A DNA stretch of 64,000 nucleotides from Symbiodinium natans (taxonomy: Eukaryota > Sar > Dinophyceae > Suessiales > Symbiodiniaceae), in contig CAJNDS010001591.1 in the NCBI GenBank assembly GCA_905221605.1, positions 585,540 through 649,539 of the forward strand. Reading direction: 5' to 3'. A model generated the notes under the pieces. That model had not been told where the DNA came from and did not search any database. It saw only the letters and a list, made by a program, of their open reading frames with translations. Both the position numbers and the translations under genes were made by a program. The number at the start of each line of letters is the position of its first letter. The first letter of the stretch is position 1. Positions 41,501 through 51,950 of this stretch are shown here, piece after piece.

Positions 41501-42680
41501 AGGGTCGAGTAAACATCATGTCAGGACTCGAGTTTGCCTGCGGGGGGTCCCCGTGCACTTACTTGTCCAGCGTGTGCCCTGGGATGCGCACTGGACGCTT
41601 AACGTTTACTGGACCCCGCGGCGCGTCCAGTAAACGCCGGGACTCCAGTGCGCGCCCTCCTTTGTTACCTTCAAATTGTGTTGAATGCTATGTCTTCCTA
41701 TGTTATTCCTAACTGCTTAGGGCTTTCTTCTCACTCCATAGGCTTGTCTTTTTGCACTTCTCTGCTTAGGACAAGATTGTCTGTCACCAACTACATGTTG
41801 GTGTTCTTGCTCCTTAGGGTTTCTTTTTGGCTTTTCTCTTCAGGATGTCTGTTTAGGAAAGGATTGTTTGTCACCAACTGCCTCACGCCTTAGGGTTTCT
41901 TGTTTGGTTTTCCTGTTGAGAATGTTCTGTCTTCCTATGTTGCTTTTCCTAACTCCCTAGGGTTTTCTTCTCATTCCTTAGGGTTTTTCGGTTCAGGGTT
42001 TACGCTCTTCTTTTAGATCCTCTTTGAGATGTTGGTTTCTTCTTTGAAAACTATGGCCTCTATCGGATGTTGAGTTCTTTATTATTCAAAAGTTAGGGCC
42101 GACTGCAGTATTTCGAAAATAAGCCTTTTCGGGTTTAGGATTGTCTTGTATTTTGGAGGTTTAGGTTCTCCTGAAGGACTCAGGCTCTTCTTGGTTTCAG
42201 ACTATTCTTTGAAAGGTTTCCAAGGTGTCGAGTTTCAAGTAACACTTCTCTGTTCAATGGTTCAGGATCAGGTGTTAGTTGACAAGAATTAAGGTTAACT
42301 GCAACCTTTCGAAGTCTAAGGCCATTCTTTTAAGGTTTGGGATTCTCTTGCTAAGTTTTTAAGGTTTAGAATTGACTTGAAGGACTAACGGCTTCGCTTG
42401 TTTGAGGCTGTGCTTTTAAAGGTTTCCAGCCGTGTGGCACCAGGGTGGGGCCCTGTGCATTTTGCGGAAGCCGGGAAGGAACCCTGTGCATTTTGCAGCG
42501 GCCGGAAAATGCACGGCGGGTGTCCCGCTGCGTGAAACCGGAGAGAAATCCTGTGCATTTTGCGGCAGCCGAAGAGGGGCATGGCAGGGTGCCCGAAGAG
42601 GGTAAATCCCTTTGGCCTGGATGACACTGGACGCTTAACATGATGCTTACTGGACACTTAACGTGATGTTTCCTCGACCC
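41501..42680. mobile_element. 1.2-kb element with 20-bp inverted ends
   Basis: AGGGTCGAGTAAACATCATG at the left faces an inverted copy at the right (18 of 20 identical). Just inside each end the motif ACTGGACGCTTAAC occurs (41590, 42628). The centre (41.65-42.4 kb) is T-rich with no ORF, and a CTGTGCATTTTGC motif is repeated three times near the right end. A candidate non-autonomous DNA transposon. Confidence 0.45.
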
Positions 42681-42898
42681 TGCCCCCCTCCTTGAGCCCC
42701 CTTGGCATCACGTTCCTCCCCTGAAGGTGTGACTGCGGCTGAGACGCAAGTACATGCTGCATAAGCAGGATCCTTGGTAGAATGGCGGGATGCTGCCCGA
42801 ATCTCACCCGCAACCATGAAACCTGAACCATGTTGCACAACCCCCTAAACCCTAAACCCTAAACCCTAAACCCTAAACCCTAAACCGCAGACATGCTT

Positions 42899-42953
42899 CT
42901 GGCACGAGAGCAGGAAGATCTTGGCCTTCGCGATGGCGGTGTCGGAGTTGAGC
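42899..42953 (-). CDS. Channel B exon: S4-S5 region
   Basis: Encodes LNSDTAIAKAKIFLLSCQ after CCGTAG|G. It aligns with gene A LISETLIAKANIFQLSCQ. Confidence 0.6.
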
Positions 42954-42983
42954 CTACGGACGAGAGACCTTGGGCAGCCGGCG

Positions 42984-43300
42984 TTTAGGGTTTAGGGTTT
43001 AGGGTTTAGGGTTTAGGGTTTAGGGTTTAGGGTTTAGGGTTTGGGGGTTTGGGGGCTTGGGGGTTTGGGGGTTTTGGGGGTTTGGGGTTTGGGGTTTGGG
43101 GTTTGGGGGCTTGGGGTTTGGGGTTTGGGGTTTGGGGTTTGGGGTTTGGGGTTTGTGGGTTTGGGGTTTGTGGGTTTGGGGTTTGGGGTTTGGGGGTTTG
43201 GGGTTTGGGGTTTGGGGTTTGGGGTTTGGGGTTTGGGGGTTGTGGGTTTGGGGTTTGGGGTTTGGGGTTTGGGGTTTGGGGTTTGGGGTTTGGGGTTTTT
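42984..43300. repeat. TTTAGGG array changing into TTTGGGG
   Basis: Eight TTTAGGG units, then about 33 units of TTTGGGG and TTTGGGGG. The proline-rich and glycine-rich ORFs over it are repeat artefacts. Confidence 0.95.
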
Positions 43301-43405
43301 GTTCGGGGCTTTCGTCCAGAACCGCGCTGGACGGAATTGGGGCGCAGCGCGCAGTGTTGCGACTGGATGGTGCCATACATCGTTGCCCGGCGGCTGCGCA
43401 ATCCT

Positions 43406-43468
43406 GTTCAGCTTGGCGAAGCGCACCAGGCGGAGAATGAACTTGGTAATGACCAAGTAATACAGCAC
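43406..43468 (-). CDS. Channel B exon: S4 helix
   Basis: Encodes VLYYLVITKFILRLVRFAKL then NR, the S4 helix uninterrupted where gene A has an intron. The acceptor is GTCGCTGAG|GTG. Confidence 0.7.
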
Positions 43469-43985
43469 CTCAGCGACAATAAGTACCAAATACTTGGGGT
43501 TTAGGATATACCCTCCTTTTGTTGGCTACCTGGACAATTGCGTTTCACAGCAAAGCAGAGCTGAGCGGGGCGGCGCTGGCGTCGGTCTGCGACAACACGG
43601 CCGAGGGGTAGGAGTCAACACTGTCCACGTACCAATCCAACACCACGTTCCTTGTAGGGTTGAGGGCTTAGGGCTTTTTCAGGGGTATGAGGAGGGACCT
43701 CTAAGTAGCCCCCAAATAGCCCCTAAAGAACCCCTAAGGTCCCTTATAAGGGTCCCTCCTTTAGTCCCTTGAGCTTTGGGCTTACGGCTAGGCAACTCAC
43801 AAGCGTGAGACACAACAAAGGCCAGCGGCGAAAAGTCGCAAAGTAACCAGCCTGCACAGGGCATGTTTCGCGGCAAGCCCTGCTGTAAGCCCTCAACCCC
43901 CCCCTAAACCCTAAACCCAAAACCCTAAACCCTCGCCCCTAAACCCCAATCCATAAGCAGGATCTCAAGCTGGTACACTCCCAAC

Positions 43986-44056
43986 CTCTCAGGTAGTACA
44001 CCCTAAACCTCCTTAAACCCCCCCAAACCCTAAACCCTAAACCTTAAGCCCCCAAC
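43986..44056 (-). other. 71-nt telomere-repeat intron with 21-bp flanking repeat
   Basis: GT-AG intron whose body is degenerate TTTAGGG on the sense strand. A 21-bp sequence is repeated perfectly at 43980-44000 and 44051-44071. The repeat contains TGAGAG|GTTGGG, so one copy supplies the donor and the other the acceptor. Gene A has an intron at the same place. Confidence 0.75.
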
Positions 44057-44160
44057 CTCTCAGGTAGTACAGCGCAATCTGCTTGGTCTCCTTGATGGCG
44101 TTGCCCCGCATGTAGAAGCCGGTCCGAAAGTTGACCACAATGTCCATGTTCCAAAAGATC
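44057..44160 (-). CDS. Channel B exon: S2 helix
   Basis: Encodes RIFWNMDIVVNFRTGFYMRG, then NAIKETKQIALYYLR. It is a clear S2 signature. The acceptor AAACAG|GATC is formed at the edge of a telomere-type array; the donor is TGAGAG|GTTGGG. Confidence 0.8.
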
Positions 44161-44379
44161 CTGTTTAGGGTTTAGGGTTTAGGGTTTGGGGTTTAGGGTT
44201 TAGGGTTTAGGGTGCGGAGATGTTGTAAAGAAGTTGAGAGGATGTTCAACACACCTCTGAAATACGTAACTATTTGGCTCAAGGATGGCCACAGGAGTCG
44301 TTCGCAGAGAGGAGAGTAAGCCCTTCAGGGTTTGGGATCGGGGGTGTTGGTCTCGGTGGTTGGACCCTTGGTTGGGTTT

Positions 44380-44683
44380 AGGGTTTAGGGTTTAGGGTTT
44401 AGGGTTTAGGGTTTAGGGTTTAGGGTTTAGGGTTTAGGGTTTAGGGTTTAGGGTTTAGGGTTTAGGGTTTAGGGTTTAGGGTTTAGGGTTTAGGGTTTAG
44501 GGTTTAGGGTTTAGGTTTAAGGGTTTAGGGTTTAGGGTTTAGGGTTTAGGGTTTAGGGTTTAGGGTTTAGGGTTTAGGGTTTAGGGTTTAGGGTTTAGGG
44601 TTTAGGGTTTAGGTTAGGGTTTAGGGTTTAGGGTTTAGGGTTTAGGGTTTAGGGTTTAGGGTTTAGGGTTTAGGGTTTAGGGT
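44380..44683. repeat. TTTAGGG array, the longest in the window
   Basis: About 43 units with only two short indels. Confidence 0.95.
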
Positions 44684-45565
44684 AGCTTAGGCTTGGTATG
44701 CCCCCACCGGACCCCCCTGGTTGAGCTTGGTGGTACCCTTTCAGGGTTGTTGTGTTTCAGTCCCAAAAAGTCTGAAACTTTAAGGGGTGATATTCCTGTT
44801 CCCCCTTTTGGTTTCCCCATATAGGGCTGAGGGTTCTGAAGAACAACCGAAAACCTTTATCTTATAAAGAGGGAGCTGTGTAACCTAGCATAATCGGACA
44901 GTTGGTAGCATGGCCATCTTGATTGTTTGTTGGGGCATGTTGGTCTTCCAATTCTTGCAGAGATGCGGAGGACGGTACTTCTACCTGAAAGCCTAACCTT
45001 CATAGACCTAATTTCAGCAGTGGCGACAGCAGTTCATGGCCCAAAGAAACTCAGGCCCACCAACATTGAGACTCGGATTTTCTGATGAGAGTTGATTTGG
45101 CTCGACAAAACGTAGGGGGCTCCACACAGTTTTTGCAAGCATCGCCACTGTTACAGCACAGCGTTTCTATGTATTGCCACTCGCTCTTCAGAATCCAGGC
45201 ACATCCCACAGACATTCTAAGCGCCGAAAGCTCAACTCGACAACGCTTGCATACAAAGCATACCAAGCACGAACACGAACAGTAACGCAGCCTTCTTCTT
45301 CAGCCGTGTCACTGAATGACCCATGATAGGCCGATGAGCCCAGGTGTGGGCACCATCCCCTCGAAGACATGTAGCGGAAGCAGGATCCTGGGCTGCGAAT
45401 GCTTGGCTCTCCACCCAAAAGCCCCTAAACCCTAAACCCTAAACCGTAAGCCCTAAACCCTAAACCCTAAACCCTCAGCCCTAAGCCCTAAAGCCCGAAA
45501 CACCATGGGGAGCAAGGCCTCGCAGAATGCTGCGAACGTGCGCCTTACGCTGCGCCGAGGCGCAG

Positions 45566-45625
45566 CTCCAGGGTCAAGACGACAATGTTGAAGAAATCCC
45601 AGGCCGTCCTGGCAGCCACCGGCCA
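45566..45625 (-). CDS. Channel B exon: S1 helix
   Basis: Encodes WPVAARTAWDFFNIVVLTLE. It resembles the S1 start (R..WD......LE) and lies in the right place. The acceptor is TTCCCCAG|TGG. Confidence 0.45.
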
Positions 45626-46060
45626 CTGGGGAATGTGGAAGCCCACAGAGATATACACATGTACGTATGCACATATATTATGTGTATGTATATATATATA
45701 TATATGTAGATATATGTGTGTGTGCGTGTACGTATATAAAGAAAAACAACGTACGCACATGTTTACGCATGATTCTATATATATATATACATGTATACGT
45801 ATATACATGTGTATATATATATAGATATAGATATGTATGTATAACGCGTATACGTAGACGTATACATATGTGTATATTTACATAAGCTGATCTTTGCGTA
45901 TATACGTACGCAGCACGCATGCCTCCTCTAGGCACACACCTTGCAAGCCTTGCGGCCGCGCGCGGTTCGGGTAGCTGGCTCAGGGTGGGGAGAGGACGCA
46001 CGCACAGCCGGCTGGCGTGCTCCCTACCAAAGATGTGCACAGCATCCTCCAGTTCGACAA

Positions 46061-46189
46061 TCGGGGATAGGAGTAGGGGGACCCTTGGGGATGTAGACCC
46101 TCTGAATAAGGTCCCTGTTTAAGAGAGCCAGAAGAAGGTTAAGAAGGGTTCCCCTTTTAATGTAAGGGTCCCCCTTATCCTACCTAGGA
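46061..46189. mobile_element. MITE family 2 copy
   Basis: Close match to 23074-23200 through the core and right end. It lies between a telomere-free spacer and an orphan segment. Confidence 0.7.
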
Positions 46190-46776
46190 AACAACACTCG
46201 GGCGTCCTGAAGGTGCCGGTGGGCATGAAGACCAGCCTCGACGCAACCAATCAGCGCAACTTTCTGGGTGCTCCGCTTGGAAGGCCCTTGAACCAGATGT
46301 CCAAGACAAAGAAGCCGACGTTTAAGGTCTTTTGGGCGCATGTAGCCAAGCAACTGCGGCCAACGACGGCGCGTCGGATGATACAGATTGCTGGTGAACT
46401 GTCGGGTCCTTGTTGCACAGTGCCGGCTATCGGCTACTCAAAGGAATGTGCCCCAATCTACAACACCACTTCTTATTGCCTCAAAACATGCACAACACAC
46501 CAAGCACGGTTGGTTGCCGCGAGCCCGACTCTCGCCATAAACATGTACACTCACCTTTGGAGCAAAGTCTCTGTCCCATCTCTGGAATGTCATCAGCTAG
46601 GTCCATCTGGCTGGTCAGCGTCGTGGCAGCTGAGCGCACGGGCGAACATGATGGAAGCACTCCGACTTGCTGCAATGTGCAGGAGAAAACTTGGGATCTT
46701 CTAGTATGCACTGAAGGTCCCCTTAGAGAGTCACCTGGTACAGGTGCAATCCGAAGTCACTTCGAGCACTTCGAGT

Positions 46777-46915
46777 CCTAAACCCTAAACCCTAAACCCT
46801 AAACCCTAAACCCCAAACCCTAAACCCTAAACCCTAAACCCTAAACCCTAAACCCTAAACCCTGAACCCTGAACCCTAAACCCAAACCCTAAACCCTAAA
46901 CCCTAAACCCTATTC
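46777..46915. repeat. CCCTAAA array
   Basis: About 19 units. Confidence 0.95.
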
Positions 46916-47042
46916 TAAACCTGGGGGGAGCAGGTGCCGAGGCGGTGGGCGCAAGCGTTACAAAATACCATTGCGCCCAGCTCCGAATGGGCACTTCCCA
47001 AAATAGGGGTACCCCTTTAAAAACCCACATAGAACAGAATCG

Positions 47043-47143
47043 CTTGGGATGTTCCCCCTATACCAACATTCCTGAATAGGGATCATTATCGGGGGGGTAC
47101 GATACTCCCTATTAAGGACTGTTAGTATAAGAGGGAACATCCC
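47043..47143. mobile_element. MITE family 1 copy
   Basis: Ends CTTGGGATGTTCCCCC and GAGGGAACATCCCC; inner arms ATTCCTGA / GACTGTTAGTATAA. Confidence 0.7.
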
Positions 47144-47395
47144 CTTAAAGGGACCCCCAAGAAGGGCAAAATCATTGCACCCAGCTCCATCCTCTAAACC
47201 CTAGCTAAGCCCTAAGCCCTCAACCCTAAACCCTAAACCCTAAACCCTAAACCCTAAACCCTAAACCCTAAACCCCAAACCCAAATCATCGCCCCCGAAC
47301 ACAAGCCAGTCTGAGGCACGTTTCCGCGAGGAGGCCCTCGACCTGCTGTTACGCTCAGCAGCGGACCACCTGAGCTCCGGGCTCAGCCACAGAGG

Positions 47396-47508
47396 TTTAG
47401 GGTTTAGGGTTTAGGGTTTAGGGTTTAGGGTTTAGGGTTTAGGGTTTAGGGTTTAGGGTTTAGGGTTTAGGGTTTAGGGTTTAGGGTTTAGGGTTTAGGG
47501 TTTAGGGT
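47396..47508. repeat. TTTAGGG array
   Basis: About 16 perfect units. Confidence 0.95.
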
Positions 47509-47867
47509 TCCCGGGCTTCATGAAGCCAGGCGCATCCCGCCTTAAAGCCGACAGAGCCTGTTTTTCTGGTCCAAGCCGCTCCATCCTCGGGGCAAAAACG
47601 GTCTCATCCTCCTCGTCCTCTTCCAGGCTTGGCAACTTCTGCTTCCTTTGCCAAGGCTGCTAAGCCCTAAGCTCTAAGCCCTAAGCCCTAAACCCTAAAC
47701 CCTAAGCCCTAAACCCTAAACCCTAAACCCTAAACCATAAGGAAAGGAAACCCTAAATGCATCATGGCTGGCACCAATGCCGCGAAACCACGTTCTGGGC
47801 ACAGCTAAGGCCGCCCATCTCACTGAGCTACGCCATGTAACCTAGGCCTGGAACACACAGTTTCTTG

Positions 47868-48001
47868 GCAGCCCAGCAACCATCTTACAACAAGGGCACC
47901 CTTTTTTGGGTGGGCGATTTTATCAGGGAAACCATAACCACCACCCCCCCCCCCCAAAAAAAAAAAAAAAAAAGTAAAGGGTACCACTGGGCTACCAAGG
48001 T
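47868..48001. mobile_element. MITE family 5 copy
   Basis: Shares AAGGGCACCCTTTTTTG and GTAAAGGGTACCACTGGGCT with 9071-9181; the core is expanded by runs of C and A. Confidence 0.65.
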
Positions 48002-48389
48002 TTGCGGAATTCGCCCTAAACCCTAAACCCTAAACCCTAAATCGCAAACCCTGAACCCTAAACCCTAAACCCTAAACCCTAAACCCGCCCCCAAGGCGCA
48101 GGTGGGGAATGGCGTGCCGGTTGAGGAGGGCTGCGTGTTCCTCCAGCAGCAAAAAAAAATCGGACCACACCCGTCCCCAGAGTCCCTCCCAAGCCCCCGA
48201 GAGAAGGAAGAAATCCTAAACCCCAAACCCTAAACCCTAAACCCCAAACCCTAAACCCTAAACCCTGAAACTCTTGGCGTCCTGGGGCTCAAGGGCTGCC
48301 ACAGCTTCCTGCAGCAGTTGCGCTCAGATGACGTGAAAGGCACCGTGGGAGCACTCATCCTGCGTTGTCTGCCTCCCCTAATAGTTTAG

Positions 48390-48563
48390 GATAAGGGTTT
48401 AGGGTTTAGGGTTTAGGGTTTAGGGTTTAGGGTTTAGGGTTGAGGGTTGAGGGTTTAGGGTTTAGGGGTTAGGGTTTAGGGTTTAGGGTTTAGGGTTTAG
48501 GGTTTAGGGTTTAGGGTTTAGGGTTTAGGGTTTAGGGTTTAGGGTTTAGGGTTTAGGGTTTAG
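48390..48563. repeat. TTTAGGG array
   Basis: About 24 units running into a MITE family 2 copy. Confidence 0.95.
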
Positions 48564-48674
48564 GGGGACTCTTGGGGATATAGACCCTCTGAATAAGGTC
48601 CCTGTTTAAGAGAGCCAGAAGAAGGTTAGGAAGGGTTCCCTTTGAAGGGTCCCCCTTAATTATCCTACCTAGGA
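48562..48674. mobile_element. MITE family 2 copy, left end cut by telomere repeats
   Basis: The core and right end match the other two copies, but the left end is replaced by a TTTAGGG array that runs straight into GGGGGACTC. Confidence 0.7.
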
Positions 48675-48969
48675 CCTCAGAGCCACGGATTGTGTGCCGC
48701 CTGACAGCCGGCTTAGCCCGGCCTGAAGTTTGGCCGCGATCTCTCTCGCCTTGCTGTCCTCGTCCGCTCCCACGATTGCTTGCCTCAACTGGCAAAAAAG
48801 CTGAAGTTCAACCACCTAAACCCTAAACCCTAAACCCTAAACCCTAAACCCTAAACCCTAAACCCTAACCCCTGAGTCTCAAAGCATGATCCAGGCCACG
48901 AGATGTCACCAACTTCGCTAAGGCCGGCGAAGTCGGGATTCAAGCCCGACATGAAGGAAGCGGAGCCTC

Positions 48970-49113
48970 ACTCATTTAGGGTTTAGGGCTTGGGGTTTAG
49001 GGTTTAGGGTTTAGGGTTTGGGGTTTAGGGTCTAGGGTTTAGGGTTTAGGGTTTAGGGTTTAGGGTTTAGGGTTTAGCGTTTAGGGTTTAGGGTTTAGGG
49101 TTTAGGGTTTAGG
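48970..49113. repeat. TTTAGGG array
   Basis: About 20 units with TTTGGGG variants. Confidence 0.95.
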
Positions 49114-49322
49114 GTGAAAAAGGCACACCCCTTGTCCAAAGTCAAGAATGGCCAGCTGATGGCTGAGTGATCGCGAAGTCTTGCCAAGGAGCTGAGGCAT
49201 CGCTGTCGACCACCGCGACCGGTAGTGCTGTCAACCTGTTTAGGGTTTAGGGTTTAGGGTTTAGGGTTTAGGGTTTTGGGTTTTGGGTTTTGGGTTTAGG
49301 GTGTTAAATCGTGATCTTTGGT

Positions 49323-49424
49323 CTGGGAATGTTCCCCCCCCATACTAACAGTCCTTTATGGGCATTGCAAAAAGGGGGTACTCGAATCCCTACTGAGGAC
49401 TGCTGGTATAAGGGGGAACATCCC
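49323..49424. mobile_element. MITE family 1 copy
   Basis: Ends CTGGGAATGTTCCCCC and GGGGGAACATCCCC; inner arms ACTAACAGTCC / GGACTGCTGGTAT. Confidence 0.7.
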
Positions 49425-50027
49425 CATCTTGATCCCAAGAGCAAAACTCTCTTGACTAGTTTCGGTGTGCTTTGTTGGGATGAGTTCATATCGATTTGAC
49501 GCTCGTCGTACTGATCTGTCACTCAATTCCTAAACCCTGAACCCTAAACCCTAAACCCTAAACCCTGAACCCTAAACCCTAAACCCTAAACCCGGGAAAT
49601 TTGAATGAATGCACCTAGAGTTGCTTGAAGATGATTGCTTGCTTCAGCTGCACCATGTGTGAGTACGTTCGACCGTCTTGGGCGTTCAGAACGGGTTTAG
49701 GGTTTAGGGTGTAGGGTTTAGGCTTTAGGGTTTAGGGTTTAGGGCTTAGGGTTTGGCCGAAGATGAACGCGTAGGTTCGCCTGGGGCCCTCTAGGTAGCC
49801 TTCTGAAAAAAGGTGCCCCCTAAATCCTAAACCCTAAACCCCTTAGAGAACGCCCAGCCAGTTCCAGGTCACGTACTTGGGAGCTCCTGACAAGCGGCGG
49901 TCGCGCTCCGCCTCTTGATGCTGTTCGTGGGCGAGGAGGCCGGCGGACTCAGAACGCAAGAGCCGCAGCCCCACAAACATAAGAGTGGGTTAACCCTAAC
50001 CCCTAAACCCTAAACCCTAAACTTCGG

Positions 50028-50190
50028 CGATACTGCGATAATTCTGACAACTCTTCATTTTCCAGTGAGTACTCATACTTCCAATCATGGAGGAGACACG
50101 TGCAACCATCATTCCACCTTGTGTGCCAAGCTATCTCTGGCCTCTTGCTCGTAGCCCGCAACGAGGGTTGCGCACCCTTTAACTCGATGC
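50028..50190 (-). CDS. Exon IELKGAQPSLRATSKRPEIA
   Basis: Open for more than 50 codons on the minus strand, continuing WHTRWNDGCTCLLHDWKYEY and SLENEELSELSQYRR. The family is unknown. A 25-bp sequence at its upstream edge, next to telomere repeats, recurs at 53904-53928. Confidence 0.45.
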
Positions 50191-50370
50191 AACCCTAAAC
50201 CCTAAACCCTAAACCCTAAACCCGAAACCCGAATCCCTAATCCCTAATCCCTAAGTGAGTAGAACATCCGAGCTGCGACGCCGGGTGCATGGGCACCGAC
50301 AGCTGGGCGCCTGCTCAAGTTCCTACAGGTCCCTTATGGGGTGCCCTTTTATAATACGGCACCCTGATAA

Positions 50371-50472
50371 TACTACTATTTGCTGAAGTCCCAAAAAAAA
50401 CGATTCTGACCCTATAAGGGTAAGATAGAGAGAACTAGCTTCATTTTGCGGGGCTCTTAAGCAATAGTAGTA
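50371..50472. mobile_element. MITE family 4 copy
   Basis: Ends TACTACTATTTGCTGAAG / CTCTTAAGCAATAGTAGTA, a long inverted repeat. Confidence 0.65.
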
Positions 50473-51689
50473 TAATGAAGAATGGCCCAATATACCTTAA
50501 AAGAGGGTATCGTAGTATAGGGCATATTCTGGTTCATGTACCCTACTTCACATGTTGCCACGCCCAGGACTAGTGATAGCCAAATAGAATTCGAGCCCGC
50601 CTCGAAACGTTGCAAGAAAAGAGAATGAAGAACACAACATGGGTTGAGGGTTCAGGGTTTAGACCGGGTTTAGGGTTTAGGGTTCAAGGTTCAGGGTTCA
50701 GGGTTCAGGGTTTAGGGTTTAGGGTTTAGGGTTTAGGGTTTAGGGTTTAGGGTTTAGGGTTTAGGGTTTAGGGTTTAGGGCCCCACCACCCCGACCGCAC
50801 AACCGAGATGACACAACACGTCACTAGCAGGTCCTACCCGATGCCACACGAGGCAACGGAGCATCAGAAAATCAAAGGAACACATGCTTGGAGGTTCACG
50901 GGTACTTAGATGCACGTACCCTAAATAAGGTCGTAACCATCGTTACACTACTGATAACCCTACTTGCATGTACCAATGAACCTCCCTAAACCCTAAACCC
51001 TGAACCCTAAACCCTAAACCCTAAACCCTAAACCCTAAACCCTCAACCTTTGCCACTTTGGGACATCTTGCACCTGTGAAGCTGAGCTTAGATCCACTGC
51101 GCGGAAGAAAGCCACCCGATCCTGGGATGGAGCTTGGGGGTTAGGGTTTGGGGTTCAGGGTTTGGGGTTTAGGGTTTAGGGTTTAGGGTGTAGGGTTTAG
51201 GGTTTAGGGTTTGGGGTTTGGGGTTTGGAGTTTGGGGTTTGAGGCTTGGGGTTTGGGACTATTTGGGGTTTGGGGTTTGGCGATGTGTAGACACAAAGCA
51301 GTCGTGCTCTGGAACTCCGCAAGCAACGATCATGGGGTTCAGGATTTAGGGAGGGAGGGGAGGGAGGGAAGGAGGGAGGGAGAGCGAGATCTATACTCTT
51401 ACCTGGAACCACAAGAAAAAGATGTTTGAAAATATTCCCTTGAACCTTTATATAGCCAAAAGAATACGGCACAATTCCTGAAGGGGGCTTGCAGTTGTGA
51501 GATCTTGGAAACCGTAAACCCTAAACCCTAAACCCTAGACCCTAAACCCTACGCCCTAACCCTAAACCCCAAACCCCAAACCCTAAACTAAACCCTAAAC
51601 AGCCGGGAACATCGCCGAGAAGCCAACGGCCTCGTTTAACGAGCGATCTCGGTCGTGGTTCAGGGATGCGACGGACTCGTCCTCCTGGC

Positions 51690-51950
51690 TTCGAGAGAGA
51701 GAGAGAGAGGGACAGAGAGAGAGAGAGAGAACGAGAGAGAGAGAGAGAACAAAAAAAAACAAAAAGAAAAAGAGAAAGAGAGATTAGGGTTAGGGTTTAA
51801 GGTTTACGGTTCAGAGCTTGGAGTTAGAGTTCAGAGCTTAGGGTTTGAGGGAGAGGGAGCCGGAGAGGGAGAGGCAGAGGCAGAGGGAGAGGGCGAGGGA
51901 AAGACAGAGACAGAGACAGAGACAGAGACAGAGACAGAGGCAGAGACTGA
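51690..51950. repeat. Polypurine (GA-rich) tract
   Basis: About 260 bp, largely purine on the plus strand, in GAGAGA, AAAGAG and CAGAGA units with a short degenerate TTAGGG stretch in the middle. Confidence 0.9.

Larger units (their letters stand above)
36300..45625 (-). other. Channel gene B: 6-TM cyclic-nucleotide-type cation channel
   Basis: Minus-strand exons in order: S1 (45.6 kb), S2 (44.1), S4 (43.4), S5 region (42.9), turret (40.55), pore (40.0), S6 (39.47, 39.07), C-linker (38.8, 38.5, 38.2, 38.0), a linker exon (37.7) and parts of a cyclic-nucleotide-binding fold (36.85, 36.5, 36.3). It is a paralogue of channel gene A, with near-identical pore and C-linker exons, but introns differ. 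The pore reads SLHWMFCQLGFGSTSIE. The candidate nucleotide fold has APADTIFEAEAPHRGDG and AYFLTSGTLG, resembling the PGD..F..G and Y.V.SG.L parts; whether it binds nucleotide is not clear. The protein is expected in a membrane. S3 and the N-terminus were not identified. Confidence 0.75.
47520..49985 (-). other. Unrecognised helical protein gene, several exons
   Basis: Minus-strand segments that look coding: 49860-49985 (LLRSESAGLLAHEQHQEAER, then GAPKYVTWNWLG), 49757-49805 (GYLEGPRRTYAFIFG), 48690-48785 (QAIVGADEDSKAREIAAKLQ), 48290-48320 (QLLQEAVAALEPQDAK), 48100-48165 (LLLEEHAALLNRHAIPHLRL) and 47520-47660 (KLPSLEEDEEDETVFAPRME, then KQALSALRRDAPGFMKPG). Most are charged and helical. Whether they belong to one gene is not certain. 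Confidence 0.4.

Noticed and set aside
43020-43504. Proline-rich and glycine-rich ORFs of 118-151 aa on both strands
   Set aside because: They are direct translations of the TTTGGGG array. Only the S4 exon inside the minus frame (43406-43468) is kept.
46200-46345. Another channel exon (TLNVGFFVLDIWFKGLPSG)
   Set aside because: It looks like an S2-type helix but has no paralogue match and no clear junctions; left out of the gene B model.
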